64,000 nucleotides of DNA, from positions 1,860,001 to 1,924,000 of the forward strand of contig NZ_CP024634.1 of assembly GCF_003711265.1 (NCBI RefSeq), in the 5' to 3' direction. The DNA is from Bathymodiolus thermophilus thioautotrophic gill symbiont (GTDB lineage Bacteria; Pseudomonadota; Gammaproteobacteria; PS1; Pseudothioglobaceae). Made by a program: the position numbers and the translations under genes. This document shows, piece by piece, positions 1 to 10,500 of the stretch (position 1 is the first letter of the stretch; the number at the start of each line of letters is the position of its first letter). The notes beneath the pieces were generated by a model. That model had not been told where the DNA came from and did no database searches. It was given only the letters and a program-made list of their open reading frames with translations.

Positions 1-87
1 GCTATTTTTAAACTAAAAACTGTGGTTGTGTGGAAAGTTATGCATTTCTAAGTGGGGTTTGGGAACGAGGGTTAAGGCTTTAAAGAG

Positions 88-114
88 TTGACAGAAATTT
101 TAAAGTGGTAAAAT
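88..114 (+). promoter_or_regulatory. candidate promoter upstream of the STAND gene
   Basis: A TTGACA hexamer at 88-93 is followed after 15 bp by TGGTAAAAT, which reads as an extended -10 element (TG-N-TAAAAT, ending at 114). The spacing is shorter than the usual 17 bp. A second -10-like TATAAT lies at 155-160 without a clear -35. Either could drive the gene starting at 221. Confidence 0.3.
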
Positions 115-220
115 GAAAACTGATTTTGCGCCAAATTACAATATTTCGCAAAATTATAATGACAAATTTAGTTTTAATTCACCCCTTGCCTTGATAACCT
201 TTAATAATTATTAAAAAAAA

Positions 221-3200
221 ATGTCAAAAATCAACCAAATAGAAACATCATTAAAAGAAATTGATGCAACAACTTTTCATAAACTAATGGATGCTTACTT
301 GGTAAAAAAGTACGCATACCCCATAACTTCAAATGGTACAAAATTAGGAGAAGATAAACCAACAACTGGCACACCCGATAGTTATGCAAGTCTAGACAAT
401 GGTGATTATATATTTGCAGAATATACGACTCAAAAAGCTAGTGTTGCAAATAAGTTTTTAAAAGATTTGGATAAATGTTTTAAGGAAGAAAAAACAGGTA
501 TCCCTATAAATAAAATTAAAAAAATAATACTTGCTTGTAATTCAGATTTAAACCCTAGTGAAGTTAAAAAATTATATGACAAATGTGAGGAACAAGATAT
601 TGATTGCACGGTTTTAGGAAACTCAACAATTGCCAATGATCTATCTTGTAAATACCCAAGTATAGCAAAAGATTATCTAAATATAGAAATTGACACAGGG
701 CAAATATTAGACTACAGTAATTTTATAGAAAATTACAATTCAAGCAAGTTTTCCACCCCTTTAAACACTCTGCTCTTATGCAGGAAAGAGGAATTTGACA
801 CCCTATGTGCAGATATTGAAAATTTAGCCATAGTATTGATAACAGGTGTTGCAGGCATAGGAAAGACTAAGTTAGCACTTGAAGTTTGTAAAAAATATTC
901 TCGAAAAAACAATGTTCAGTTTAAAACTATCCTTAATAAAGGTGTGAATATTTTTGACGATATAAAGACATACTTTAATGAAAATGAGTCTTATCTTATT
1001 TTAATTGATGATGTAAATAGAGCTTATAAAGCCTTAGAGTATATTCAAGAATATTTTGGAGAAAAACTTACAAATGGTAGTATTAAGATAGTTGCCACTG
1101 TAAGAGATTATGCGAAAAATCAAATTTTACAAAAAATACCTTCAAAATTAAATCCTTCCGAATTTGAGCTGAAAGCATTAAGCGATAACTCTATTAAAAA
1201 AATTGTAGAAGATGAATGTGAAATTCATAACTCTGCCTATCTTGAAAGAATTACTGACATATCAAAAGGAAATCCTCGTTTAGCTTTAATGGCTTCATCT
1301 ATAGCAAAAGAAAAGAATAATTTAGACTCTTTATACGATGTTACATCGCTATACGATGAATACTTTTCAACTATAAAACAAGATTTAGAGGTTTTTAACC
1401 AAAATAATTTTTTATTAATTATTGCAATTGTTTCGTTCTTTAGAGTTGTGGACAGACACAATCAAGAACAATGCGAATTAATTAAAACTACTTTTAACAT
1501 ATCAGTAAATGATTCTTGGAAGGATATTGAGAAACTACATGAACTTGAAATATTTGATTTGTACGAAAATGAAGTTGTAAAAATATCAGACCAAATCTTA
1601 TCTACATATCTATTTTACAAAATAGTATTTGTTGATAAAAAAATATCAATTGATATTTTTTTGGAAAGCCTTTTTTTGCAATATAAAGCAGAATTTAAAG
1701 ATATTATTAGCCCTATTTTAAATACTTTCGATTTTCAATATATTATTGATGCACTCAAAGAACCTGTCAATAAAATATGGGACAAATATTCCAATGATGA
1801 GCAAAATTTATATCATATAATGGATGCTTTTTGGTATTTAAAACAAACAGATATTCTACTTTACTTTAAGAAAAAAATTACAAGCATTAATAAAGAGGTA
1901 TTTGATGTAAATTCTCTTAATTTTTGGAATAAAGAAAATACAGATATTTTAAATGATGAAATACTAAAACAACTTGTAGTTTTTAAAGACACTCAATCTG
2001 TAAAAATTGCCACTGAACTTATTTTATCTTATTTCGAAAAAAGACCATCTAAATTATCGGCAGTACTGCAAATTTTAGCTAATGAATATGGCTTTAAACA
2101 TGAAATTTATCAGTATAAATACGAAAAAGAAAACACTTTACTGGAAACTATTTGGGTAGAGTGCAATAAGGGAGGAAACGAACTTATTTGTAAGTTGTTT
2201 ATTCAAATATGTAGAGAGCTTCTTAAAGTAGAATTTAAGGACAACCAGTTTACAACAACCTTTAAATTAATGGAGACAAATGAGCTGAAAGAAATTAGAA
2301 ATAATATGTTTAGATATTTATCTATTCTATATGAAGATGATAAATATCAAAACGATATTATACGATTAATTAGAAGCTATCCATCTGGAATGGGTTACAT
2401 GCATGAAGTTTCTAAAGTAGAACAATGGGACAAAAAAAATATTATACAGTTCATTCAAACTCACTTTGACCCCAACATTTATGAACATGTAAAAGCCGTT
2501 AATGAGTGTTTAGATGGATTTGACAGACATAAGATTTCATATGAATTAGACATTCGTAATAAATTTCAACATCCAATATATGAATTAGAAAAGATCATGA
2601 TGCTAGATTCATGGGATGAGTTCGATAAAACTAAAAAGAAGAAGTTGGCAAAATTAATTGAAAATTATGATTTGCCTGATTGGGAATTGTTTTTTGATCA
2701 ATGTCACATACTCTTTAATAGCAACAAAGAGGGCGAGTATGAATTTGGAAATAATTTAAGAGATCTATTTCGTATATTAGCCAAAAAAAATCAATCGCTA
2801 TACATCCAAGTACTTGAAAAATACCTTGAGTTATCCAATCCATTCAATATTTCTATTAACCTTGTAGACTTAGTTACTATACTGGGAAAAGAACAATCTT
2901 ATGAATTCTTAAAAAAACACTCTTACAATTGCAAAAACTCTTGGCTATTTAGTTTTTTTCAAATGCTGCCAAATGATTTAACTAATGAGGGTGACATTGA
3001 AGAAATACTAACTCTTTACCAAAAATCTGAACAACAGTTTATACCATATCATACAAAATTTTTAGAAAAGTACCTTTCTATTGAGCCAGATATTTTTATT
3101 AAAATTACTCGTATTTTAATAAATAGAGAAAACAGTGAAGGCAGTCTGTTTATAAATGGAATTGCAACAATCTTTAATTCGAATATAGATGAATCTCAAC

Positions 3201-3922
3201 ATTTAGAGAAGTATTTTAAAAATGATTTAGAGTTATTGAAACAGGCTTATTTGTTATGCTTAAATAAGCAAGGTCGTTTTGATTATAATTCAGTTTCCTT
3301 AAATGAACTTGTTACTTTAGACGGCTCTTTTCTAAAGAGATTTATTCACAAAATATTTGAAAAAGAGATTGTTAGTTCGCATGACATAAATATTGATTTG
3401 AAAATATTTTGGTCAAGAGATGATTTTAAAACGGTTTTCTTCAATATATTGGAAATAATTTTCAATATTTCTAAATCTAAAAAAATATGGCGAAGTGGTG
3501 AAATATTAAAGAACTTCCTGAATAGCCCGCAGGAAGGAGAAGACATTAAAAATAAAATAGATTGCATTATAAAAAAATATATTACTAAATTTTCAAAAGA
3601 TGAGGGCAGAATGGTATTTATTTTTGAATTTATTAGTAATCTTTCACTTGAAAATAGAAAAAATTTTATATTCTATTTTTTACAAGAAAATGATTCGTAT
3701 GAACTTTTTAAAAAACTCTCACTTAAACCTAGTTTTTCTATATTTTCAGGTAGTCGTGTTCCATCTTTACAAAAAGATAAGGATTTTTATAAATCATTAC
3801 TTAATAATCTATCGTCAATAAAATTTTTAAAGCACAATCGGTATTTGGAGCAGAAAATTTCACATATTGAACAACAAATAAAGTTTGAAAAGAAAAGGGA
3901 CTTTATGAGTCCATTAAATTAA
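221..3922 (+). CDS. PD-(D/E)XK nuclease-like / STAND NTPase fusion, candidate antiphage protein
   Basis: This is a single 1233-aa protein. Residues about 1-150 resemble a restriction-endonuclease (PD-(D/E)XK, Mrr/Cap4-like) fold: PD at 52-53, then FAEYTTQK at 65-72, giving D53, E67 and K72 as possible metal-site residues. A P-loop follows (GVAGIGKT, about 209-216) with a Walker B-like run LILIDDVNRA near 257-266, typical of STAND ATPases. The remaining ~850 residues are helix-rich, like the sensor repeats of this class, and there is no signal peptide or membrane segment. Known antiviral STAND (Avs) proteins pair an N-terminal nuclease with a STAND ATPase and a long C-terminal sensor, so I infer abortive or anti-phage defence. 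The gene stands alone with no coupled neighbour. The start ATG follows a run of A with no strong Shine-Dalgarno. The codons are very AT-rich, consistent with transfer. Function is inferred from architecture only. Confidence 0.7.
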   Translation: MSKINQIETSLKEIDATTFHKLMDAYLVKKYAYPITSNGTKLGEDKPTTGTPDSYASLDNGDYIFAEYTTQKASVANKFLKDLDKCFKEEKTGIPINKIKKIILACNSDLNPSEVKKLYDKCEEQDIDCTVLGNSTIANDLSCKYPSIAKDYLNIEIDTGQILDYSNFIENYNSSKFSTPLNTLLLCRKEEFDTLCADIENLAIVLITGVAGIGKTKLALEVCKKYSRKNNVQFKTILNKGVNIFDDIKTYFNENESYLILIDDVNRAYKALEYIQEYFGEKLTNGSIKIVATVRDYAKNQILQKIPSKLNPSEFELKALSDNSIKKIVEDECEIHNSAYLERITDISKGNPRLALMASSIAKEKNNLDSLYDVTSLYDEYFSTIKQDLEVFNQNNFLLIIAIVSFFRVVDRHNQEQCELIKTTFNISVNDSWKDIEKLHELEIFDLYENEVVKISDQILSTYLFYKIVFVDKKISIDIFLESLFLQYKAEFKDIISPILNTFDFQYIIDALKEPVNKIWDKYSNDEQNLYHIMDAFWYLKQTDILLYFKKKITSINKEVFDVNSLNFWNKENTDILNDEILKQLVVFKDTQSVKIATELILSYFEKRPSKLSAVLQILANEYGFKHEIYQYKYEKENTLLETIWVECNKGGNELICKLFIQICRELLKVEFKDNQFTTTFKLMETNELKEIRNNMFRYLSILYEDDKYQNDIIRLIRSYPSGMGYMHEVSKVEQWDKKNIIQFIQTHFDPNIYEHVKAVNECLDGFDRHKISYELDIRNKFQHPIYELEKIMMLDSWDEFDKTKKKKLAKLIENYDLPDWELFFDQCHILFNSNKEGEYEFGNNLRDLFRILAKKNQSLYIQVLEKYLELSNPFNISINLVDLVTILGKEQSYEFLKKHSYNCKNSWLFSFFQMLPNDLTNEGDIEEILTLYQKSEQQFIPYHTKFLEKYLSIEPDIFIKITRILINRENSEGSLFINGIATIFNSNIDESQHLEKYFKNDLELLKQAYLLCLNKQGRFDYNSVSLNELVTLDGSFLKRFIHKIFEKEIVSSHDINIDLKIFWSRDDFKTVFFNILEIIFNISKSKKIWRSGEILKNFLNSPQEGEDIKNKIDCIIKKYITKFSKDEGRMVFIFEFISNLSLENRKNFIFYFLQENDSYELFKKLSLKPSFSIFSGSRVPSLQKDKDFYKSLLNNLSSIKFLKHNRYLEQKISHIEQQIKFEKKRDFMSPLN

Positions 3923-3975
3923 GCCGTTACAACCCTGTCATTCCTCACTCCCAAGTTCCACTTGGAAATACAGAT

Positions 3976-4072
3976 GTATATTTAGTTCATTTGTTACGCA
4001 TTTTTTTGTTTAGTTTAAAGAGTTTGAAATAGGAAAAATTAAATTATTGCCTAAAACTGTTGAGGCTTTATA
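3976..4072. mobile_element. IS3-family end remnant
   Basis: This stretch matches the 5' end of the degraded IS3-family element found at about 59470-59568: a shared GTATATTTAGTT, TTTTTTTGTTTAGTTTAA, a GAAATA-GGAAAA-TTAAATT block and a terminal GGCTTTATA. Only about 95 bp survive and no coding sequence remains. It shows that an IS3 copy once sat between the STAND gene and giant gene A. Confidence 0.6.
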
Positions 4073-4103
4073 TTAAACGATATTTTAGATTTTTATATAA
4101 AAA

Positions 4104-4264
4104 GAGACCTTTGCATAAATATGAATAACCATCAAGCATCCACTTTTCACCCACTTGATAATTTTTTAAACCCAGCCTTGGCCCTGCTAGGACAAGGTTT
4201 AAGAAAATTACCAAGTGGGCAAAAATTGAATTTTGCTAATCATCCATATTTATGCAAAGGTCTC
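4104..4264. mobile_element. foldback MITE, best-preserved copy
   Basis: This is a 161-bp non-coding element with perfect 20-bp terminal inverted repeats, GAGACCTTTGCATAAATATG at the left and its reverse complement at the right. Inside, a second inverted repeat (CCACTTG..AATTTT..TTAAACC against GGTTTAAG..AAATTACCAAGTGG) makes the element almost entirely self-complementary. Related copies occur at 4331-4484, 29371-29537 and 29544-29704, with partial copies at 14765 and 44141. No transposase in the window has these ends. Confidence 0.8.
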
Positions 4265-4330
4265 AAAAAATATCAAGAATGAATTAAACATAGAAACTAT
4301 GCGTTACAAAAGATTGTCGCTGTATAATAT

Positions 4331-4484
4331 GGAGATGATATTTTTGTATAAATAGCCATCAAAATCCACTTTTTTTACTACTCGGAAATTTTTTAAACTC
4401 AGTCTTAGTTCTGCTATGACAAAGTTTAATGAAATCATCAATTTGGCAAAAATTGAATTTCACTAATCCTCTTTACAAAGATCT
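4331..4484. mobile_element. degenerate MITE copy upstream of giant gene A
   Basis: This is a diverged copy of the 4104-4264 element. It retains TTTGTATAAATA near the left end, the internal TTTTTTAAACTCAG and AAAATTGAATTT blocks, and an eroded right end (TTTACAAAGATCTTA). It ends about 40 bp before the start of giant gene A, so it probably contributes to the 5' leader or promoter of that gene. Confidence 0.6.
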
Positions 4485-4523
4485 TAATGTAAAGATAATA
4501 ACAACAAAGAATCAGGAGGAAAC

Positions 4524-7500
4524 ATGCAAGCCAAAACATCGAAGGAAGTCACAATATTACAAAACAAAGCGCAAAAACTCGCCGACAAACTTAATGAAGA
4601 GATTGTTACTATTACCAGAGATACCCAACACATCCAAGTTCAAGTAGGCACAGTTTATCAATTAAACATCGAAGATTTTGATGCTAAAAAGTTAAACCTA
4701 ATTGCCAAAAAAGTCGGCGATGACTTGGAGGTGGTACTAGAAGAAGGTACTGTTGTTTTCGATAACTATTTTGCTGTTTGTGCAACCGATTTATCTTGCT
4801 TAGTCTCTCTTCCTGCTGAAGATGGTGAGCTGTATCATGTTATTGCTGATACTTTCTTCACTTTAGAAGATGGCACTCAAGTTGTGTACTTTTATGGCGA
4901 ACACTCTATTGTTTCTACAGAATCTAGTGCAACAAGTGCAGACAACAACCAAAGTTTTATGGATGTTGTTAATTCGAATATAGCAATTGTGGCCGCAGTT
5001 GTAGTTGCAGCTGTTGTGGTTGCTAGTAGTGGTAGTGGCAATAGTGATGGCGATAGCGATAGCGATGGTAACAGTAACTTTTTTGTCACACTTATGGCGG
5101 GTCCGGTATTGGACAACACAGGCATCAAAATTGCTGCTTATGACAAAGATGGAAAGTTGATAGCCGAAGGCGAAAAACAAGCAGATGGTCGTTATAAGTT
5201 CGATAAGAGCAAAATAACTGGCATTGTTATCTTTAAAGCATACGACACCGATGATGCTGTTGATTATCAAGATGAAAAAGGCAATAAAATGGATTTAGAC
5301 ATTGCCTTATTAGCAGTGACTAACACAGAAGGTAAAAGTGTAGCGGCAATCACCGTGTTAACCACAATAGCCGCAAAACAAGCAGGTATTACAGACGATG
5401 GCAAGGCTGAGGCTGGTGGCGTTACAGTTTCTTCAACTCCATTAACTGAAACAATAGTCAATGCAAAAAACGAAGGCGTTGGCAAGGCATTTGGCGTTAA
5501 TGACATTATTAGCATCCCTAAAGCTATAATTGACAAAAACGGTAAAGTTACTCAGGATGCTGATAACTATGGTCAAGTTTTGGCGGCAGTTTCTGGTGTA
5601 GGTACGATTAAAGATGTTGTTGAAAAATACGATACCATAGGTGAATGGGATACTGCAACACAAAACGACGGTACTTTTAAGGATGCGGTAAAACAAGAAT
5701 TTGTTAATGGCGCTGCCAAAGTAGTGACGAACAATGATGAGATTAATGATATTGCTTTAAATGCAGTATTAACAGGCAATGGCAGTATTACAGCACAAGT
5801 ATTTATTACTATCACTAGCAATAAAACAGGCATTGCAGGCAATGAAGTTACCTTTACATTTACATTTAGTAATGCACTGGCAAATCTATCGGATTTTACT
5901 GTTAGCGACATTGGCATTACTGGTGGCACTGTGGCTAGTTCATTTAAAACGGGCGCAACGACTACTGTTTATCAATTAGTTGTTACCCCAAATGCCAATA
6001 CAGAAGGCAACATAATAATAAGTGTTGATGCCAAACTGAGTAAATACACCTCGGCAATAAACTTTACTCAAGCCTACGATGTTAAAGCCCCAACCACTCC
6101 AGAAAATTTAGTATTGGCAACCAATGACGACACAGGTCTCAGTGATAGCGATAACATAACCAACAAAACCACTGTAACTATTACTGGTAAAGCAGAAGCA
6201 GGTTCAATGGTAGAGTTGTTTAACGGCAACACTTCGTTAGGCGAAAAAATCACTGCTGATAGTAACGGAAATTTCAGTAAAACAGTTACTTTAGCGGCAA
6301 ACGCAACAACAAATATTACCGCCAAAGCAACCGATGCTATTGGTAACACAAGTGTTGCTTCTAGCGCTTTGTTAGTGAGCGTGGATACTACAGATCCTAC
6401 TTTCACCAGTGGCAACACAGGCGCAAGTGTTGTCAATCAAATCAACCCTGTTTATAATGCAGAAGTTGACGACGGCGATACCAGTGTTAAATATACACTT
6501 AGAACAGCCGATTTACTTAAATTTAACATTAATGCAGATAGCGGTATCGTTACTTATAAAACCGCCCCAAGTGCGATTACCGCCACACTAGACAACATTG
6601 TCATCACTGCTACTGACATCGCAGGCAATAGCCAAACCCACAATGTAGCAATAGCGATAGTGAACAATCCATTGGTCATTATTACCAGTAACAAGCCTAA
6701 TGGCACCAATGGTGCATTTGAACTAACCTTTACCTTTACTGAAAAAGTAAACGGTTTTGAACTGAGCGACATTGTCTTTACAGGTGCAGGCACGAATGAT
6801 GCAAACATCAGCAAAGGCACTTTAACAACCGCCTCTTCAGGGGCTAATCAAAATAAAGTTTTCACCTTAATGGTCACCCCAGAAACCGCACTCACAGATG
6901 GCGACATTACCGTTGATGTCGCTGCCAATGTAGCAACAAGTGCAACTTCCAATCAAGCCAATATTGTCGCCGCTCAACTTATCCAAAAATTTGACGAGAC
7001 CAAGCCAGCGACACCAAACGCTATATTAACAGACAGCGGTAGCAATACAACAGACGGTATTACCAATGATGCTACCATCAGTGTGCCTGCTAATACAGAA
7101 ACCAATGCAACGGTAGAATACAAAATTAACGAGGGTGCTTGGCATCAAATCTACACCAAACCCACAACAGGTGGCACCTACACAGTGAAAGTAAGGCAAA
7201 CAGACAGAGCAGGCAATGTTTCCGACGAACAGTCTATTGTCTTTACACTAGACACCACAATACCAATAGTTAACACAACAACCATCACTGCAACAAACGC
7301 TACTGGTACTGCCAAGACTGATGTACTGGGTGTGGGTGATAAAGTCATTGTTACTGTTACCCTGAGTGAAATTGTTGTGGTAACTGGCACACCTACTTAT
7401 ACTATTAATGTGGGTGGTGTGAACAAAGCCGCTATTTACTCAAGTTCTTCTAGTGATACTTTGGTATTTAGTTATACCATTGTTGCTGGTGATAACGACT

Positions 7501-10500
7501 CTGCTGGTGGTATTACTGCTGGCGTTAATGCATTGCTCTTAGCAGGTAGCACTCTTAAAGATAAGGCTGGTCATGACGCTGTTCTAACAACACCTGCTGT
7601 TACAGATAATGGCAGTAAAGCACAATGGGCGACTGGCGCTAGTGCTAGCAGTCAATCTAATTCTGCTAATTATGGGGCTAATGAAGCAATTGGTGCACCC
7701 GATTCATCATTAAATCTTGATGACAATGAAGCGCAAGTCGGTAATTCATGGTCAGAAAATTGGGATGACAGATCAAAAATAAACACACTTACTTTAACTT
7801 ACGATACTGCGGTTTTTATTCAGAAAATTGTTGTTAGAGAAACATATAAAACAGGTGCCATTAAAACAGTAGAAGTATTTAAAGACGGCAATTTTGAAAC
7901 GGTTTACACTAAATCAGGAGCAACTGAAACGGGTGGCAAAATGGAAGGTGTTGTTGCAGGCAAGGTTAGTGATACAGAAATTATACTTGACAATATACTG
8001 AGTTATAAATCAGAAAAAATTCGTATTAGCGTTGGTAGTGATGGTGTATCTGAATCTAATTTGATTGATGCAGTTCAATTGATAGGACTCATGGGGCTTG
8101 CTGTTGATACTACTGCACCTATACTTTTTAGTGCCATTATCAATGATAAGACCTTGGTACTTACCTATGATGAATCTTTAGACGCTACCCATGTGCCTAT
8201 ACTTGAAGACTTTGCCCTGAATGTAAATGGTAGTGTTATTGAGAATGCCTTTGAAGGTAATATCGTGATTAACGCTAAGACTATTACTTTGACTTTAACG
8301 AACGCCATTGCCATTGGTGCCTCTTCCATACTGCTTAATTATGTTGATTCTACAGGCAATGACACCAATACTATTCGAGATACGGCAGGCAATAGAGCTG
8401 CAAGGATAACCGGCCAAAGTGTTGAGAATAACATTGTTGCCGACACCACTGCACCTATATTTACCAGTGCTGCTGTTGATGACACGACCTTAGTCCTTAC
8501 CTATAACGAAGTCTTAGACGCTGGCAATATACCTGCGACTAGCGCTTTTACCCTTGAAGTGGATGGCAATACTGTTGTGGATGCTTTTACAGGTGTTGCC
8601 GTGGTTGATGCCATGGCCAAGACTGTTACCCTAACTTTAGCAAGTGCTGTTATTAACGGTGCCACTGTACGGATTAGTTATATTGATACCACTACAGGTG
8701 ATGACACTAGCGCCATTCAAGATACAGCAGGCAATGATGCAGCAAGCATTAGCAACAAAAATGTTGTTAATAACACACCTTTTGCTGTTGATTTAGATCC
8801 TGCGACAGGCATTCAAATCAGTAGTTCAGTAGCAAGTAGTGCAACAAAAATTGCAATAGGTGTCGCCTTTGATGCAGATATTGCAGATGCCACCAGTGCG
8901 GTTATTAAATCTATTAAAGTTATATTGGGTGGCACTGGTTTGAATACCACACATGACAAATTAGTACTAGACAACGACATTGCATTAAATAGCGATATTA
9001 CCAAAGTAACAGGCAAAACCATTGGCACGGTAACAGGCTTAGAATACACTTACACAAAGACTTCTCAAACCTTGCTCATCAGTAAAACCACAGATACTTT
9101 TACGGCTATTGAGGTGGCAAAAGTGGTGGAGGCCATCAAACTTAAAAATATTGATGCGGATTCTCAACTTGGTATTAGAACCGCTACCATTACTTATACA
9201 GATACTGCTGGCAATGAGTCAAACTCAGCGATTGCTTCGTTAGAAGTGGCGGCGCCTCGTGGCTTTATTCTCAATGGTGAGATGGCTAACGACCAAAGTA
9301 GCTATTCACTCTCCAACGCAGGCGATGTGAATGGTGATGGCTTGGATGATTTGATTATTGGTACTCCTAATGCCACTCCAGATGGCAGGATAAATGCAGG
9401 TAAATCCTATGTCGTGTTTGGTAAAACCACAGGCGCCGCTATTGATCTAAGTGCTATTACCTCTGGCACAGGAGGCTTTGTTATTAATGGTGAGACAGGG
9501 CGTACTCCGGGTGGCTTTGATGATGATTCTGATCACAGTGGCTTTTCAGTCTCCAGCGCAGGCGATATGAATGGTGATGGCTTGGATGATTTAATTGTTG
9601 TCGCTGATAATTTGTATGATTTTGAAAAAAAACCCTATGTCATCTTTGGCACAACCAGCACCACAGCAATTAACCTATCCACCATTGCCAATAGCACAAA
9701 GGGCTTTACTATTGTCAGCGATTCAGTAAATGATTCTGGTCAAATGGTAGTCTCTAGCACAGGCGATGTGAATGGCGATGGTTTGGATGATTTGATTATT
9801 GGTATTCAAAGTGCTGATCCAGACAATAGGAGTCGTGCAGGTAAATCCTATGTCGTGTTTGGTAAAACCACAGGCACAGTTGTCGATCTAAACATTATAG
9901 CCTCTGGCACAGGGGGCTTTGTTATTAATGGTGAGGTGGCGAATGATAGGAGTGGTAGCTCAGTCTCTAACGCAGGCGATGTGAATGGTGATGGCTTGGA
10001 TGATTTGATTATTGGCGCTAACTATGCTAGTGACTACAAAGGAAAAACCTATGTGGTCTTTGGCACAACTGACACCACAGCAATTGAGTTATCTGCTATT
10101 GCCAGTGGCACAGGAGGTTTTGTTATTAATGGTAAGGCAGAAAAAGGCTATAGCGGTACTTCGGTCTCCAGTGCAGGCGATGTGAATGGTGATGGCTTGG
10201 ACGATTTGCTTGTTGGTGCTCATATTACCGATTCAAATGGTAAATCAAATGCAGGTAATTCCTATGTCGTCTTTGGCACAACCAACACCACGGCAATTGA
10301 TCTATCTGCTATTGCCAGTGGCACAGGGGGCTTTGTTATTAAAGGCGAGTCAGTGGATGATAGAAGTGGCTTTTCAGTCTCCGGTGCAGGCGATGTGAAT
10401 GGCGATGGCTTGGATGATTTGCTTGTTGGTGCTTATTATGCCAATAATCAAAAAGGAAAAACCTATGTGGTTTTTGGCACAGCCGACACCACAGCAATTG

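Noticed and set aside
4863-5270. Minus-strand open frames of up to 135 codons inside giant gene A
   Set aside because: They are mirror frames of the Gly/Ser/Asp-rich and Ala/Val-rich coding sequence, with no ribosome-binding site or recognisable domain.
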